Shown: positions 50,883 to 59,762 of the stretch, piece after piece | How positions within the stretch are numbered: position 1 is the first letter of the stretch | Layout: each line of letters starts with the position of its first letter | Assembly: GCF_029889845.1 (NCBI RefSeq) | Contig: NZ_JARANV010000001.1 | Location: 248,001-312,000 of the forward strand | Reading direction: 5' to 3' | From: Halomonas sp. 25-S5 | GTDB taxonomy: Bacteria > Pseudomonadota > Gammaproteobacteria > Pseudomonadales > Halomonadaceae | Length of the DNA: 64,000 nucleotides | Notes under the pieces: generated by a model | What the model was told of the DNA's origin: nothing | The model's database searches: none | What the model saw: only the letters and a program-made list of their open reading frames with translations | Position numbers and translations under genes: made by a program

Positions 50883-51884
50883 ATGACTGCCCGTTTCCCC
50901 CTCCTTCATCTGACCTCGGCTGTTGCCATTGGTATCAGCCTAGCCACCCTGGGCACCACCGCCCAGGCCGCGACCGAGTGGGACATGCCCACGCCCTACG
51001 GCGACATGACCTTCCACACCGTCAACATTCGCGAGTTCGCCGACGACGTGCGCGAGGCCACCGATGGCGAGCTGGACATCACCGTGCACTCCAACGGCTC
51101 GCTGATCGGCCATGCCGAGATCAAGAACTCGGTGCGTCGAGGCATCGTGCCCATCGGCGAGCTGATCATGTCTCGCCTGGCCAACGAGAACCCGATCTTC
51201 GAGGTCGACTCGGTGCCCTACCTGGCCTCCAGCTACGCGGATGCCCAGACCCTGTGGGAGGCCTCCCGCGAGGTCATCGCCGAGGAGCTTGCCGAACAGC
51301 AGCTGCGTCTGCTTTTCGCCGTCCCCTGGCCCCCCCAGGGTATCTACACCCAGCAGGCCCTGGAGGGACCGGACGATCTGAAGAACCTGAGCATGCGGGC
51401 CTACAACACCGCCAGCGAAAGGTTCGCCCAGCTCGTCGGCGCCGTGCCGACCCAGGTCGAGGTGCCGGACATCCCCACCGCCTTCAGCACCGGCCGCGTC
51501 GACGCCATGATCACCTCGCCGGCCACCGGTGCCGACACCAAGGCCTGGGACTACCTGAGCCACTTCAACCACGCCCAGCTGTGGCTGCCCAAGAACATGG
51601 TGATCGTCAGCGAGAAGGCCTTCTCGCGCCTCGACGAGACCACCCGCCAGGCGGTGCTCGAGTCGGCCGCCGCGGCCGAGACGCGCGGCTGGGAGATGAG
51701 CCGCCAGGAGACCGACGACGCCCTCGCGGTACTCAAGGAGAACGGCATCGAGGTCAGCGAGCCGACGCCCGAACTCGCCGCCCTGCTCGAAGAGGTCGGC
51801 GCGACCATGACCGAAGAGTGGTCCGGCCGCGCCGGCGACCAGGGGGCCGCCATCCTCGAGGCCTACGAGGCCGCGCGCGACTGA
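50883..51884 (+). CDS. dctP: TRAP transporter substrate-binding protein DctP
   Basis: A 333-residue periplasmic binding protein of the DctP family. The signal peptide covers residues 1-29 (ends TAQAA). The conserved carboxylate-binding arginine is R172 in NLSMRAYNTAS, and VEVPDIPTAFSTGRVDAM is the usual second ligand region. It delivers an organic acid to DctQM. Placement opposite pxpABC makes 5-oxoproline the most economical ligand, which is inference only. Confidence 0.92.
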   Translation: MTARFPLLHLTSAVAIGISLATLGTTAQAATEWDMPTPYGDMTFHTVNIREFADDVREATDGELDITVHSNGSLIGHAEIKNSVRRGIVPIGELIMSRLANENPIFEVDSVPYLASSYADAQTLWEASREVIAEELAEQQLRLLFAVPWPPQGIYTQQALEGPDDLKNLSMRAYNTASERFAQLVGAVPTQVEVPDIPTAFSTGRVDAMITSPATGADTKAWDYLSHFNHAQLWLPKNMVIVSEKAFSRLDETTRQAVLESAAAAETRGWEMSRQETDDALAVLKENGIEVSEPTPELAALLEEVGATMTEEWSGRAGDQGAAILEAYEAARD

Positions 51885-51938
51885 TCCGCCCCTCCCTGCC
51901 GGGGTGCCTCGCCCCGGCAGCCACCTGTGGACCCCGCC

Positions 51939-52490
51939 ATGACCTATCGCCTCAGAACGCTCTACCAGCTGGGCGGCTATCTGGCTGCCCTGTGCCTCTG
52001 CCTGATCTGCACCCTGATCACGGCCCAGATACTCGGGCGCATCGTCGATCGCATCGCCACCGGGATCGGCGGCGACCGCATCGGCCTGGCGATTCCCGGC
52101 CTCGCGGAAATCTCCGGTTTCCTGCTGGTCGGCGCCAGCTTCCTGGGGCTCGCCTACACCTTCGTCCACGGCGGTCATATCCGCGTGACACTGCTGATCG
52201 GACGGCTTCCCGCCGCCCCGCGCGCCTTCGTCGAGCTCTTCTGTCTGAGCATCGCCCTGATCCTCAGCCTCTATCTGGGCTGGTACCTCTACTGGCTGCT
52301 GGACGACAGCATCGCCTTCAACGAGACCTCCTACGGACTACTGAGCATCCCGCTGTGGATCCCCCAGTCGGCCATGCTCATCGGCGTGGTGCTGTTATGC
52401 CTGGCGCTGGCCGAGGCCTGGCTGGCGACGCTGGTGACCGCCGTGACCCGACCGTCCACCTTCACCATCGATGACGGCGGCCAGCAATGA
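51939..52490 (+). CDS. dctQ: TRAP transporter small permease DctQ
   Basis: A protein of about 183 residues with four membrane helices, the small subunit linking DctP and DctM. The segments LGGYLAALCLCLICTLITAQ, FLLVGASFLGLAYTF and LFCLSIALILSLYLGWYLYW mark the helices, with the VHGGHIRVTLL loop typical of DctQ. An in-frame GTG at 51927 is an alternative start, and neither has a clear ribosome binding site. It lies between dctP and dctM. Confidence 0.9.
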   Translation: MTYRLRTLYQLGGYLAALCLCLICTLITAQILGRIVDRIATGIGGDRIGLAIPGLAEISGFLLVGASFLGLAYTFVHGGHIRVTLLIGRLPAAPRAFVELFCLSIALILSLYLGWYLYWLLDDSIAFNETSYGLLSIPLWIPQSAMLIGVVLLCLALAEAWLATLVTAVTRPSTFTIDDGGQQ

Positions 52491-52506
52491 GCCCGGGAGA
52501 CACCGC

Positions 52507-53802
52507 ATGCTGGTGATGATGACGATCCTCTTCGCCACCCTGCTGCTGCTGCTCGGCAGCGGCGTCTGGGTGGCCTTCTCCCTGCTGGGGCTGGGCTGGC
52601 TGGGGCTCTCGCAGTTCACCTCGGTGCCCACCGGCGACGTGCTCGCCTCGAATGTCTGGGGGGACAGCTACAGCTGGGAGCTCACGGCCCTGCCGATGTT
52701 CATCTGGATGGGCGAGATCCTCTTTCGTTCTCGGCTCGCCGACGACATGTTCACCGGCCTGTCGCCCTGGATGCAGCGCATTCCGGGGCGCCTGCTGCAC
52801 ACCAATGTGGTGGGCTGCGGCCTGTTCGCCGCCGTCTCCGGCTCCTCGGCGGCCACCTGCGCCACCATGGGCAAGATGACCATTCCCGAGCTCACCCGCC
52901 GCGGCTATGACGAACAGCTGGTCATCGGCACCCTGGCCGGCTCGGCGACGCTTGGCCTGCTGATCCCGCCCTCGATCATCCTGATCGTCTACGGGGTGGC
53001 CACCGATCAGTCCATCGCCCGGCTGTTCATGGCCGGCATCTTTCCCGGCCTGCTGCTGATCTCGCTGTTCGCCGCCTACCTGATGCTCTGGTCGTGGCGC
53101 TTCCCGGACAAGATCCCGCCCGCCGAGGCCGACCTGCCGCTGGGCGAGAAGCTGCGCCGGGCGCGCCGGCTGCTTCCCTTGCTGGCGCTGATCGTCGGGG
53201 TCATCGGCTCGATCTATGCCGGCCTGGCCTCTCCCACCGAGGCGGCCGCCGTAGGGGTGGTGCTCTCGCTGCTGCTGGCCCGGGTCCAGGGCACCATGGA
53301 TCGCAGGGTGTTTCGCGACGCCCTGCTCGGGGCGGTGCGCACCGCGACCATGATCGCCTTCATCCTGGCAGGCGCCTCCTTCCTCACCGCCGCCATGGGC
53401 TTTACCGGCCTGCCTCGGGAGCTCGCCGCCTGGATCGGCACCCTGGGACTGTCGCCCGTCATGCTGCTCGCGGCCCTGACCCTCTTGTTCATCCTGCTGG
53501 GCTGCTTCCTGGACGGCATTTCGGTGGTTGTGCTGACCACCTCCATCATGCTGCCCATGGTCGAGGCCGCCGACATCGACCTGATCTGGTTCGGCATCTA
53601 CCTGGTGATCGTGGTGGAGATGTCGCAGATCACCCCCCCGGTGGGCTTCAACCTCTTCGTGCTGCAGGGCATGACGGGGCGCAATATCCTGTCGATCGCC
53701 TGGGCGGCCATGCCGTTCTTCTTGCTGATGATGCTCGGGGTGGTGCTGATCAGCCTCTTCCCCGGCATCGTCACCTGGCTGCCACAGGCCATGGGCAATT
53801 GA
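52507..53802 (+). CDS. dctM: TRAP transporter large permease DctM
   Basis: A 431-residue membrane protein with about twelve helices that performs sodium-driven uptake. Family motifs are GEILFRSRLADDMFTGLSPW, SGSSAATCATMGKM, GLLIPPSIILIVYGV and EMSQITPPVGFNLFVLQG. The ATG at 52507 is preferred because GGGAG precedes it by about eight bases. An upstream in-frame codon lies inside dctQ. The dctPQM unit is complete and ends before an inverted repeat. Confidence 0.94.
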   Translation: MLVMMTILFATLLLLLGSGVWVAFSLLGLGWLGLSQFTSVPTGDVLASNVWGDSYSWELTALPMFIWMGEILFRSRLADDMFTGLSPWMQRIPGRLLHTNVVGCGLFAAVSGSSAATCATMGKMTIPELTRRGYDEQLVIGTLAGSATLGLLIPPSIILIVYGVATDQSIARLFMAGIFPGLLLISLFAAYLMLWSWRFPDKIPPAEADLPLGEKLRRARRLLPLLALIVGVIGSIYAGLASPTEAAAVGVVLSLLLARVQGTMDRRVFRDALLGAVRTATMIAFILAGASFLTAAMGFTGLPRELAAWIGTLGLSPVMLLAALTLLFILLGCFLDGISVVVLTTSIMLPMVEAADIDLIWFGIYLVIVVEMSQITPPVGFNLFVLQGMTGRNILSIAWAAMPFFLLMMLGVVLISLFPGIVTWLPQAMGN

Positions 53803-53812
53803 TCATGGAAAG

Positions 53813-53860
53813 GCGCGGCGCCGTGCCCGAGAAAGCAAGAGAATGATCTCTGCGCCGCGC
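53813..53860. terminator. inverted repeat between dctM and the kinase gene
   Basis: Nine-base arms GCGCGGCGC and GCGCCGCGC are separated by 30 bases in the convergent gap, with a smaller AGAGA/TCTCT hairpin inside. A bidirectional terminator is plausible by position, but there is no U-tract on either strand. Confidence 0.35.
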
Positions 53861-53868
53861 TGATCGCG

Positions 53869-55704
53869 CTACTCGGCGGCCTGCCGAGGATTGCGCGGAT
53901 AGAAGCGCTCCGGCTGGCGCTCGATATGGGCGAAGAAGCGCGTGTCCTTGTAGGGCATCTTCATGAAGCCCGACACCCCGAGCCCCTCGATCAGCCCCAC
54001 CGCCTCGAGGATGTCCTCCAGGCGGCGCCGGAACTCCGCCTCCCGGGAGGGGTCGAGCAGCCGGTAATGGCTGTGGATCTTGAGGTGCTCGGGCAGCGCC
54101 TCGAAGATGATCATGCCGGTGTGATGGATCTCGTTGAGGGCCTCCAGCGAGGTGATGATCGCCTCGGGCAGGACCAGGAACTCCTCCGGGTCCGGACCAT
54201 CCTCGAAGTAGCTGTGCAGGCGCGAGCGGTCCTCGAGTTCGGGCACGGCGCTGACCTCGTAGTGCAGCCGCATCCCGGGCAGGATCTCGAAGGGCTGATC
54301 GACGCTCGCCCGGTCCAGGTGCAGGGTGTCGCGGGCATTGAACAGGCAGCTCTTGAAGATGCCGCGACGGTGGATCGCCCGGGCCAGGGTCACCATGTTG
54401 TTGACCGCGGCGATGAACGCCTGCTTCAGGGCCGGATCGTGCAGGTTGAGCGAGGTGTCGATATAGGCCCCTTCGGCCTCCCAGCGCACCGCCAGCCCGC
54501 CCACCACCGGGTACTTGCCGAGCCGGCTCACCGCCGCCAGGAAGGCCTTCTCGGTCTCGCCCATGTTCTGCATGAAGTTCTTGTAGTAGCGATCGAGCTG
54601 GACGTCATTGACGTCGTTGAGGGTCTCGCGCCCGCCCTCCTCGCGCAGGAAGGACTTGCGCGAGCTGTACACGACGGTATCGATCTCGCGACCCGCCGGC
54701 CGGCTCCACACCGGCACCAGGGGGGGCTCCTGGGGCGTGGGCAGGTCGAGCATCACCAGGCGGGCGAGCCGGGGCATCTCGCGGATGAAGTGGTCGCCCG
54801 CCCGCATGCGGGTGCGCAGGTCGGGATCGAGCATGCCGTCGAGCATGCGCGCGAACTCCATGGGCAACCCCAAAGAGGTAGCGGGAATGGCCCGATGGCC
54901 GAAGCGACAGGACTGCGCCGAGGCCAGGGCGTAGAGCGTGGCCGCCGCCCCCTGCTCGTCGAAGCGCGGTGACGACAGCGCGCCGTTGAGCTGCTCCTCG
55001 CCGATGAAATAGACATCCCCCAGTCGCGCGTTGGTCTGCTGCAGGTTGTCCGACATCAGTTCCATGACGTTGGTCGCCACGAACTGCAGGCTGGCGTCGA
55101 GCTGGGCGAACACCGAGGAGCCCCAGTCGATCAGCGCGATGGTCTCGTGGGCAGCCTCGAAGACCAGGTTGGAGGGCTTGATGTCGCCATGCACCACTGG
55201 CTTGCCGGCCGGTCCGCTCTCGCGGCGCAGGGTGCGCAGGATATCGGCCAGCTGGTCGGCGATGCGCACCACCAGGCGTGGCGACAGCCGCCCCTCGCGC
55301 AGCGAGACCTCCTCCATGTTGAAGCCCGGGGCGCGCTGCATCACCAGGATCGACTGGCTGCGCACCCGCTGGAAGACGATCAGCTTGGGCACCCGGGGGT
55401 GGTCGACCTGCTCCAGCATGAAGGCCTCTTCTTCCAGGCGGTCCTGGAGGCGCTGGGGCAGGTTGACGCGGGTGAACTTGAAGACGTACTGCTCGCGGGG
55501 GCTGGAAACGCCAGCGGTGAGCCCGGCGAAGACGAAGCCGTAGGCGCCCTTGCCGATCAGCTCGATATTCCGGTAGCCCAGCTGTTCCAGCTGGGCCTGG
55601 CACAGCGACACCCACGCCTTGAGCTTGCGGGCGTCGTCGTGGCTGAGCAGGTAGATCGACTGCTCTTCCGGAATGTAGAACTGCTGCAGGGACGCCTGGG
55701 TCAT
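53869..55704 (-). CDS. Hanks-type Ser/Thr protein kinase, last gene of the bkd operon
   Basis: A 611-residue soluble protein. The kinase core is intact: glycine loop GKGAYGFVFAG (51-61), lysine K76 in YVFKFTRV, catalytic loop HGDIKPSNLVF with D174, and a DFG-equivalent DWG (193-195). The last 240 residues match no domain I recognise and contain acidic and basic segments (PYKDTRFFAHIERQPERFYP at the end). No membrane helix or PASTA repeat is present. It starts 17 bases after the E2 stop, so it is co-transcribed with the branched-chain dehydrogenase genes. A role in phosphorylating that complex is inference. The start lacks a strong ribosome site, and coupling to E2 is likely. Confidence 0.87.
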   Translation of the reverse strand: MTQASLQQFYIPEEQSIYLLSHDDARKLKAWVSLCQAQLEQLGYRNIELIGKGAYGFVFAGLTAGVSSPREQYVFKFTRVNLPQRLQDRLEEEAFMLEQVDHPRVPKLIVFQRVRSQSILVMQRAPGFNMEEVSLREGRLSPRLVVRIADQLADILRTLRRESGPAGKPVVHGDIKPSNLVFEAAHETIALIDWGSSVFAQLDASLQFVATNVMELMSDNLQQTNARLGDVYFIGEEQLNGALSSPRFDEQGAAATLYALASAQSCRFGHRAIPATSLGLPMEFARMLDGMLDPDLRTRMRAGDHFIREMPRLARLVMLDLPTPQEPPLVPVWSRPAGREIDTVVYSSRKSFLREEGGRETLNDVNDVQLDRYYKNFMQNMGETEKAFLAAVSRLGKYPVVGGLAVRWEAEGAYIDTSLNLHDPALKQAFIAAVNNMVTLARAIHRRGIFKSCLFNARDTLHLDRASVDQPFEILPGMRLHYEVSAVPELEDRSRLHSYFEDGPDPEEFLVLPEAIITSLEALNEIHHTGMIIFEALPEHLKIHSHYRLLDPSREAEFRRRLEDILEAVGLIEGLGVSGFMKMPYKDTRFFAHIERQPERFYPRNPRQAAE

Positions 55705-55721
55705 GGTGGCGCGCTCATGGC

Positions 55722-57329
55722 TTATCCAAGGTGGAGGAGCATGGTCTCCGGCGCTTCGAGATAGCCCTTCCAGGCATTGCAGAAGAGCGCAATGGTGCCG
55801 CCATCGATGAGGCGGTGATCCCCCGCCCAGGTGACGGTCATGATCGCCCGCTTCACCACCGCATCGTTGCTGTCGAAGCGCGGCAGCCACTGGGTCTTGC
55901 CGATGGCGACGATGGCCACCTCCGGGGCATTGATGATCGGCGCCGCATAGGTCCCGCCCAGTGCCCCGATGTTGGAGATGCTGATGGTCCCGCCCTTCAG
56001 GTCGGCGGCCGCCACCCGGCCCTCACGGGCCCCGGCCGTCAGCCGCTGGATCTCGCCGGCGATCTCCAGCAGGGTCAAGCCCTCCACCCCCTTGACGTTG
56101 GGCACCATCAGTCCCGCCTTGCCGTCCACGGCCATGCCGATGTTGCAGGACGGCAGGTAGTGGATCTCGTCGCCCGACTCGTTGAGGCGGCTGTTGAGGA
56201 TCGGGACGTCGCGGATCGCCAACGCCATGGCCTTCATGAAGAAGGGCATCAGCGTCAGGCGCGCATCGCGTGCCTGGGCCTCGGGCTTGAGGCGCTCACG
56301 CAGCGCCAGCAGCTCGGTGACGTCGAGTTCCTCGCCGTACTGGAAGTGCGGGATCGTCGAGGCCGAGGCGACCATCTTGCGCGCCATGGCGGCGCGAATG
56401 CCGCTCATCGGCTCCACGCGCACCTCGCCCCGGGCGCTGGAGCGCGCGGGCGCCTGGGGCTTCTCGGCGGATGACGCCGCGGCGGATGACGCCTCTGCGC
56501 CGGCCGTCTCGCCACGCGCCAGGAAGGCCTGGACGTCCTCCTTCAGCACCCGTCCCTGCTTGCCGGACCCCGGCACCTGTTCGAGGCGCAGCCCATGCTC
56601 GCGCAGCAGGCGGCGCACCGCCGGGCTCGCCGGAATCCGCCCATAGGGGCCAAGCCCACCGGCCGGCGGGGTCTCGGCCCTCGAGGTCGCAGCCGGACGC
56701 GGGGCAGGTTCGGCGGGCGCGGGCGCGGCCTTGGCGGCCTCGTCCGGTGCTTCGGCGTGTTCCGGGGCATAGGCGAACAGCGGCGCATGAACGCGGGCAA
56801 TCTTGCCCTTGGCCACATGCAACCGGGTGACCTGCCCCGCCTCGGGGGCGGTGATCTCCATCATGGCCTTGTCGGTCATCACGTCCACGACCGGCTGGTC
56901 CTCCTCGATCTCGTCGCCCTCGGCGATGCGCCACTCGACCACCTCACACTCGACGATGCCCTCGCCGAGGTCCGGCAGGATAAAGTCCTTGCTGGCACCC
57001 TTCGATGCCGACGAAACGGCGGTGTCGTCGGGTTCCCCGCCCGCTTCACCGGCAAGAGTCCCGCGGCGGGAGCCGGCCTCATCGGACGCCTCGCCCTCGG
57101 CCTCGTAGGCAAACAGCGGCGCGTGGACCTTGGCGATTTCGCCCTTGGGCACGTGGAGCCGGGTGACCCGCCCCGCCTCCGGCGCGGTGATCTCGACCAG
57201 CGCCTTGTCGGTCATCACCTCGACCACCGGCTGGTCCTCCTCGATGACGTCCCCCTCCTTGATGCGCCACTCCACTACCTCACACTCCACGATACCTTCC
57301 CCGATATCGGGCAGCTTGAAATCTGTCAT
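55722..57329 (-). CDS. bkdB: branched-chain 2-oxoacid dehydrogenase E2 (dihydrolipoyl acyltransferase)
   Basis: A 535-residue E2 core protein. Two lipoyl domains (residues 4-75 and 116-187) carry K42 and K154 in MTDKA motifs. A peripheral-subunit-binding domain (about 231-270, ASPAVRRLLREHG) follows, then the catalytic domain with HRLIDGG (H505, D509) near the C-terminus. Linkers are Ala/Pro-rich. The two lipoyl domains are about 85% identical, showing recent duplication. It lies between E1beta (28-base gap) and a protein kinase gene. The E3 gene is not in the window. Confidence 0.93.
   Translation of the reverse strand: MTDFKLPDIGEGIVECEVVEWRIKEGDVIEEDQPVVEVMTDKALVEITAPEAGRVTRLHVPKGEIAKVHAPLFAYEAEGEASDEAGSRRGTLAGEAGGEPDDTAVSSASKGASKDFILPDLGEGIVECEVVEWRIAEGDEIEEDQPVVDVMTDKAMMEITAPEAGQVTRLHVAKGKIARVHAPLFAYAPEHAEAPDEAAKAAPAPAEPAPRPAATSRAETPPAGGLGPYGRIPASPAVRRLLREHGLRLEQVPGSGKQGRVLKEDVQAFLARGETAGAEASSAAASSAEKPQAPARSSARGEVRVEPMSGIRAAMARKMVASASTIPHFQYGEELDVTELLALRERLKPEAQARDARLTLMPFFMKAMALAIRDVPILNSRLNESGDEIHYLPSCNIGMAVDGKAGLMVPNVKGVEGLTLLEIAGEIQRLTAGAREGRVAAADLKGGTISISNIGALGGTYAAPIINAPEVAIVAIGKTQWLPRFDSNDAVVKRAIMTVTWAGDHRLIDGGTIALFCNAWKGYLEAPETMLLHLG
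56769..56984 (-). repeat. second lipoyl domain of E2 (internal repeat copy 2)
   Basis: This stretch encodes residues 116-187 and repeats 57105-57320 with 11 amino-acid differences over 72 positions. Confidence 0.85.
57105..57320 (-). repeat. first lipoyl domain of E2 (internal repeat copy 1)
   Basis: This stretch encodes residues 4-75. It is the partner of the copy at 56769-56984, and both keep the lipoylated lysine. Confidence 0.85.
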
Positions 57330-57357
57330 CTTGTCTCTCCTGTCCTGAACCCGGTCG

Positions 57358-58335
57358 TCAGAAATTCACACTGGCGCGGATGGCCTCGACGATCTTCAGG
57401 TGATCCGGCAGGTACTCCTTCTCCAGCGTCAGCGGGAAGGGCGTATCCAGGCCGGTCACCCGGGCAATGGGCGATTCCAGGTACAGGAAGCAGCGCTCCT
57501 GGATGACCGCGGCGATCTCGCCAGCGAAGCCCCCGGTGCGCGGCGCCTCGTGGGTGACCACCAACCGGCCGGTCTTGAACACCGACTCGGCGACGCTGTC
57601 CTGGTCCCAGGGCAGCAGGCTGCGCAGGTCGATCACCTCGCAGGAGATGCCGTCCTTCTCGGCCAGCTCCACGGCGCGATCGATCACCTCCATCTGAGCC
57701 CCCCAGCCCACCAGGGTCACGTCGCTGCCCTCCTTGGTCACCTCGGCCTCGCCGATGGGCAACTGGTAGTCCTCCTCCGGCACCTCGCCGACGGCGGCAC
57801 GGTAGAGGCGCTTGGGCTCGAAGAAGATCACCGGGTCGGGGTCGCGGATCGACGCCAGCAGCAGGCCCTTGGCCTGGTAGGGGTCGCGGGGTACCACGAC
57901 CTTGAGACCGGGCGTATGCGCGAAGTAGGCCTCCGGCGACTGGGAATGGTAAAGGCCGCCGGCGATACCGCCGCCGTAGGGCGCGCGGATGGTCAGCCCC
58001 CCGACGTTGAACAGATCGCCGGAGCGGTAGCGGAACTTGGCCGTCTCGTTGACGATCTGGTCAAAGGCCGGAAAGATGTAGTCGGCGAACTGGATCTCCG
58101 CGACTGGCACCGAGCCCTGGGCGGCCAGGCCGTTGGCGAAGCCGATGATGCCCTGCTCCACCAGCGGGGTATTGAAGCAGCGCGCGCGCCCGTACTTCTC
58201 CTGCAGGTGGCTGGTGGCACGGAAGACGCCGCCGAAGCTGCCCACGTCCTCGCCGAAGCAGAGCACCTTGTCGTCCTCGCCCATGGCGATGTCCAGGGCG
58301 TTGTTGATGGCCTGCAGCATGTTCATGGTCGGCAT
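57358..58335 (-). CDS. bkdA2: branched-chain 2-oxoacid dehydrogenase E1 beta subunit
   Basis: A 325-residue transketolase-type beta subunit. Characteristic stretches are [56 protein letters not shown] (split as NTPLVEQGI and [10 protein letters not shown]), [15 protein letters not shown] and [17 protein letters not shown]. It pairs with E1alpha to bind thiamine diphosphate and decarboxylate the 2-oxo acids of Val, Leu and Ile. The ATG at 58335 has GGGAG upstream and lies one base after the E1alpha stop. Confidence 0.95.
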   Translation of the reverse strand: MPTMNMLQAINNALDIAMGEDDKVLCFGEDVGSFGGVFRATSHLQEKYGRARCFNTPLVEQGIIGFANGLAAQGSVPVAEIQFADYIFPAFDQIVNETAKFRYRSGDLFNVGGLTIRAPYGGGIAGGLYHSQSPEAYFAHTPGLKVVVPRDPYQAKGLLLASIRDPDPVIFFEPKRLYRAAVGEVPEEDYQLPIGEAEVTKEGSDVTLVGWGAQMEVIDRAVELAEKDGISCEVIDLRSLLPWDQDSVAESVFKTGRLVVTHEAPRTGGFAGEIAAVIQERCFLYLESPIARVTGLDTPFPLTLEKEYLPDHLKIVEAIRASVNF

Positions 58336-58336
58336 C

Positions 58337-59557
58337 TCACTCCCCTCCCTTGGCAGCGACGTCGTCACCGGCACGCACGTCCGGGTCCAGGGAGCGCGCA
58401 CCCTTCGGGTAGGCCTCCGGGTACAGACGGATATGAGTCTTCAAGGCGTCGAGCTGACGCTGCAGCTCCGGGGTGACGTCGGCATAGACATCGGTCACCA
58501 GGCTGTCCAGGGGCGGCGGCGGACGCTTCTCGGCGCGCTTCATGGTCTCCAGCACCTCGCGGCGCAGGCTCTCCTGGAGGGCCTTCTCCTCCTCCTCGCT
58601 CCACCAGTCCAGATCGATCAACCAACGCTGCATGCGCAGGATGGGATCCTTCTCGCGCCAGGCCTCCTCTTCCTTCTTCGAGCGATAGCCGGAGGGGTCG
58701 TCCGAGGAGGAGTGTGCGGCCAGACGATAGCTCATGGCCTCGATGAGCACCGGCTTGTTGTGCTCCACGGAGATCCGGCGCGCCTCGCGGGTGGCCGAGT
58801 AGACCGCCAGGATATCGTTGCCATCCACGCGGATGACATGCATGCGATAGCCGAAGGCTCGCGGTGCCACGCCATCGGCGGCGAACTGCTCGATGGACGG
58901 CGTGGAGATCGCATAGCCGTTGTTGCGGCAGAAGAAGATGACCGGCACTTCGTGCACGGCGGCCATGTTCAGGGCGGCGTGGAAGTCGCCCTCGGAGGCG
59001 GCGCCCTCGCCGAAGAACACCGTGGTGCACTGGCCATCGCCGGCGAGCTTCTGGCCATAGGCGTAACCGGTGGCCTGGGGAATCTGGGTGGCCAGCGGCG
59101 AGGAGATGGTCATGTAGTGGAGCTTGCGCGACCCGTAGTGGATCGGCATCTGGCGGCCCTTGCCGTAATCCAGCTCGTTGCCGAACAGCTGGTTCATGAA
59201 CTCGTCGAAGGTGAAGCCGCGATAGACCAGGGCGCCCTGCTCGCGATACTGGGCCATGATCATGTCGGCATCATCCAGCGCCGCCGTGGCGCCGATCACG
59301 GCGGCCTCCTCGCCGGTGCACTGCATGTAGAAGGAGAGCCGCCCCTGGCGCTGCGCGGCGAGCATCCGCTCGTCGAGCACGCGGGTCGCCACCATGGCGC
59401 GATAGATGGCCAGCGCCTTGTCATGCTCCAGATCGGGGGCTCGGGCGCCCTCGTGGAGGGTGCCGTCCTGCTTGAGCAGCCGAAAGGTGGGAATGCTGAA
59501 CTCGTCACCGGCCAGAAAGGTCGGCTCGTGGATATCCGGTGTTGTTGTCATCGTCAT
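58337..59557 (-). CDS. bkdA1: branched-chain 2-oxoacid dehydrogenase E1 alpha subunit
   Basis: A 406-residue alpha subunit following mitochondrial BCKDHA closely. It has [38 protein letters not shown], the thiamine-diphosphate motif beginning GEGAASEGD (183-191) and ending CRNNGYA (210-216), and [11 protein letters not shown]. The loop [12 protein letters not shown] (281-292) corresponds to the mammalian loop bearing the regulatory phosphoserine, and serines 283-285 are present. A second ATG at 59551 has better ribosome-site spacing (ACAGGA). It is the first gene of the operon, behind a LiuR-like palindrome. Confidence 0.95.
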   Translation of the reverse strand: MTMTTTPDIHEPTFLAGDEFSIPTFRLLKQDGTLHEGARAPDLEHDKALAIYRAMVATRVLDERMLAAQRQGRLSFYMQCTGEEAAVIGATAALDDADMIMAQYREQGALVYRGFTFDEFMNQLFGNELDYGKGRQMPIHYGSRKLHYMTISSPLATQIPQATGYAYGQKLAGDGQCTTVFFGEGAASEGDFHAALNMAAVHEVPVIFFCRNNGYAISTPSIEQFAADGVAPRAFGYRMHVIRVDGNDILAVYSATREARRISVEHNKPVLIEAMSYRLAAHSSSDDPSGYRSKKEEEAWREKDPILRMQRWLIDLDWWSEEEEKALQESLRREVLETMKRAEKRPPPPLDSLVTDVYADVTPELQRQLDALKTHIRLYPEAYPKGARSLDPDVRAGDDVAAKGGE

Positions 59558-59643
59558 GGTCCTGTGCCCCTTTTGAGGGCAGTGTTGTCCTTAATAGGCC
59601 GCTCCGCCAGAGGGTCACCCCGGCAGCGGTCAACGCAACAGCA

Positions 59644-59659
59644 TTGACGTTAACGTAAA
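59644..59659. promoter_or_regulatory. LiuR-like operator upstream of the bkd operon
   Basis: TTGACGTTAACGTAAA has a perfect ACGTTAACGT core and outer arms matching at all but one base pair. It lies 86 bases before the E1alpha start. It closely resembles the motif assigned to LiuR, the MerR-type regulator of branched-chain amino acid degradation in proteobacteria. The motif comparison is from memory. No liuR gene is in the window. Confidence 0.6.
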
Positions 59660-59762
59660 CTGATGGCGTTGACCAGACACCCAACGCCGCAAGGACAATC
59701 ACGACTCCCACAAAACCTCCTTGCCCAGCCTGGCTCCGGAGACACCTTGTGGGGGTTCCCCC

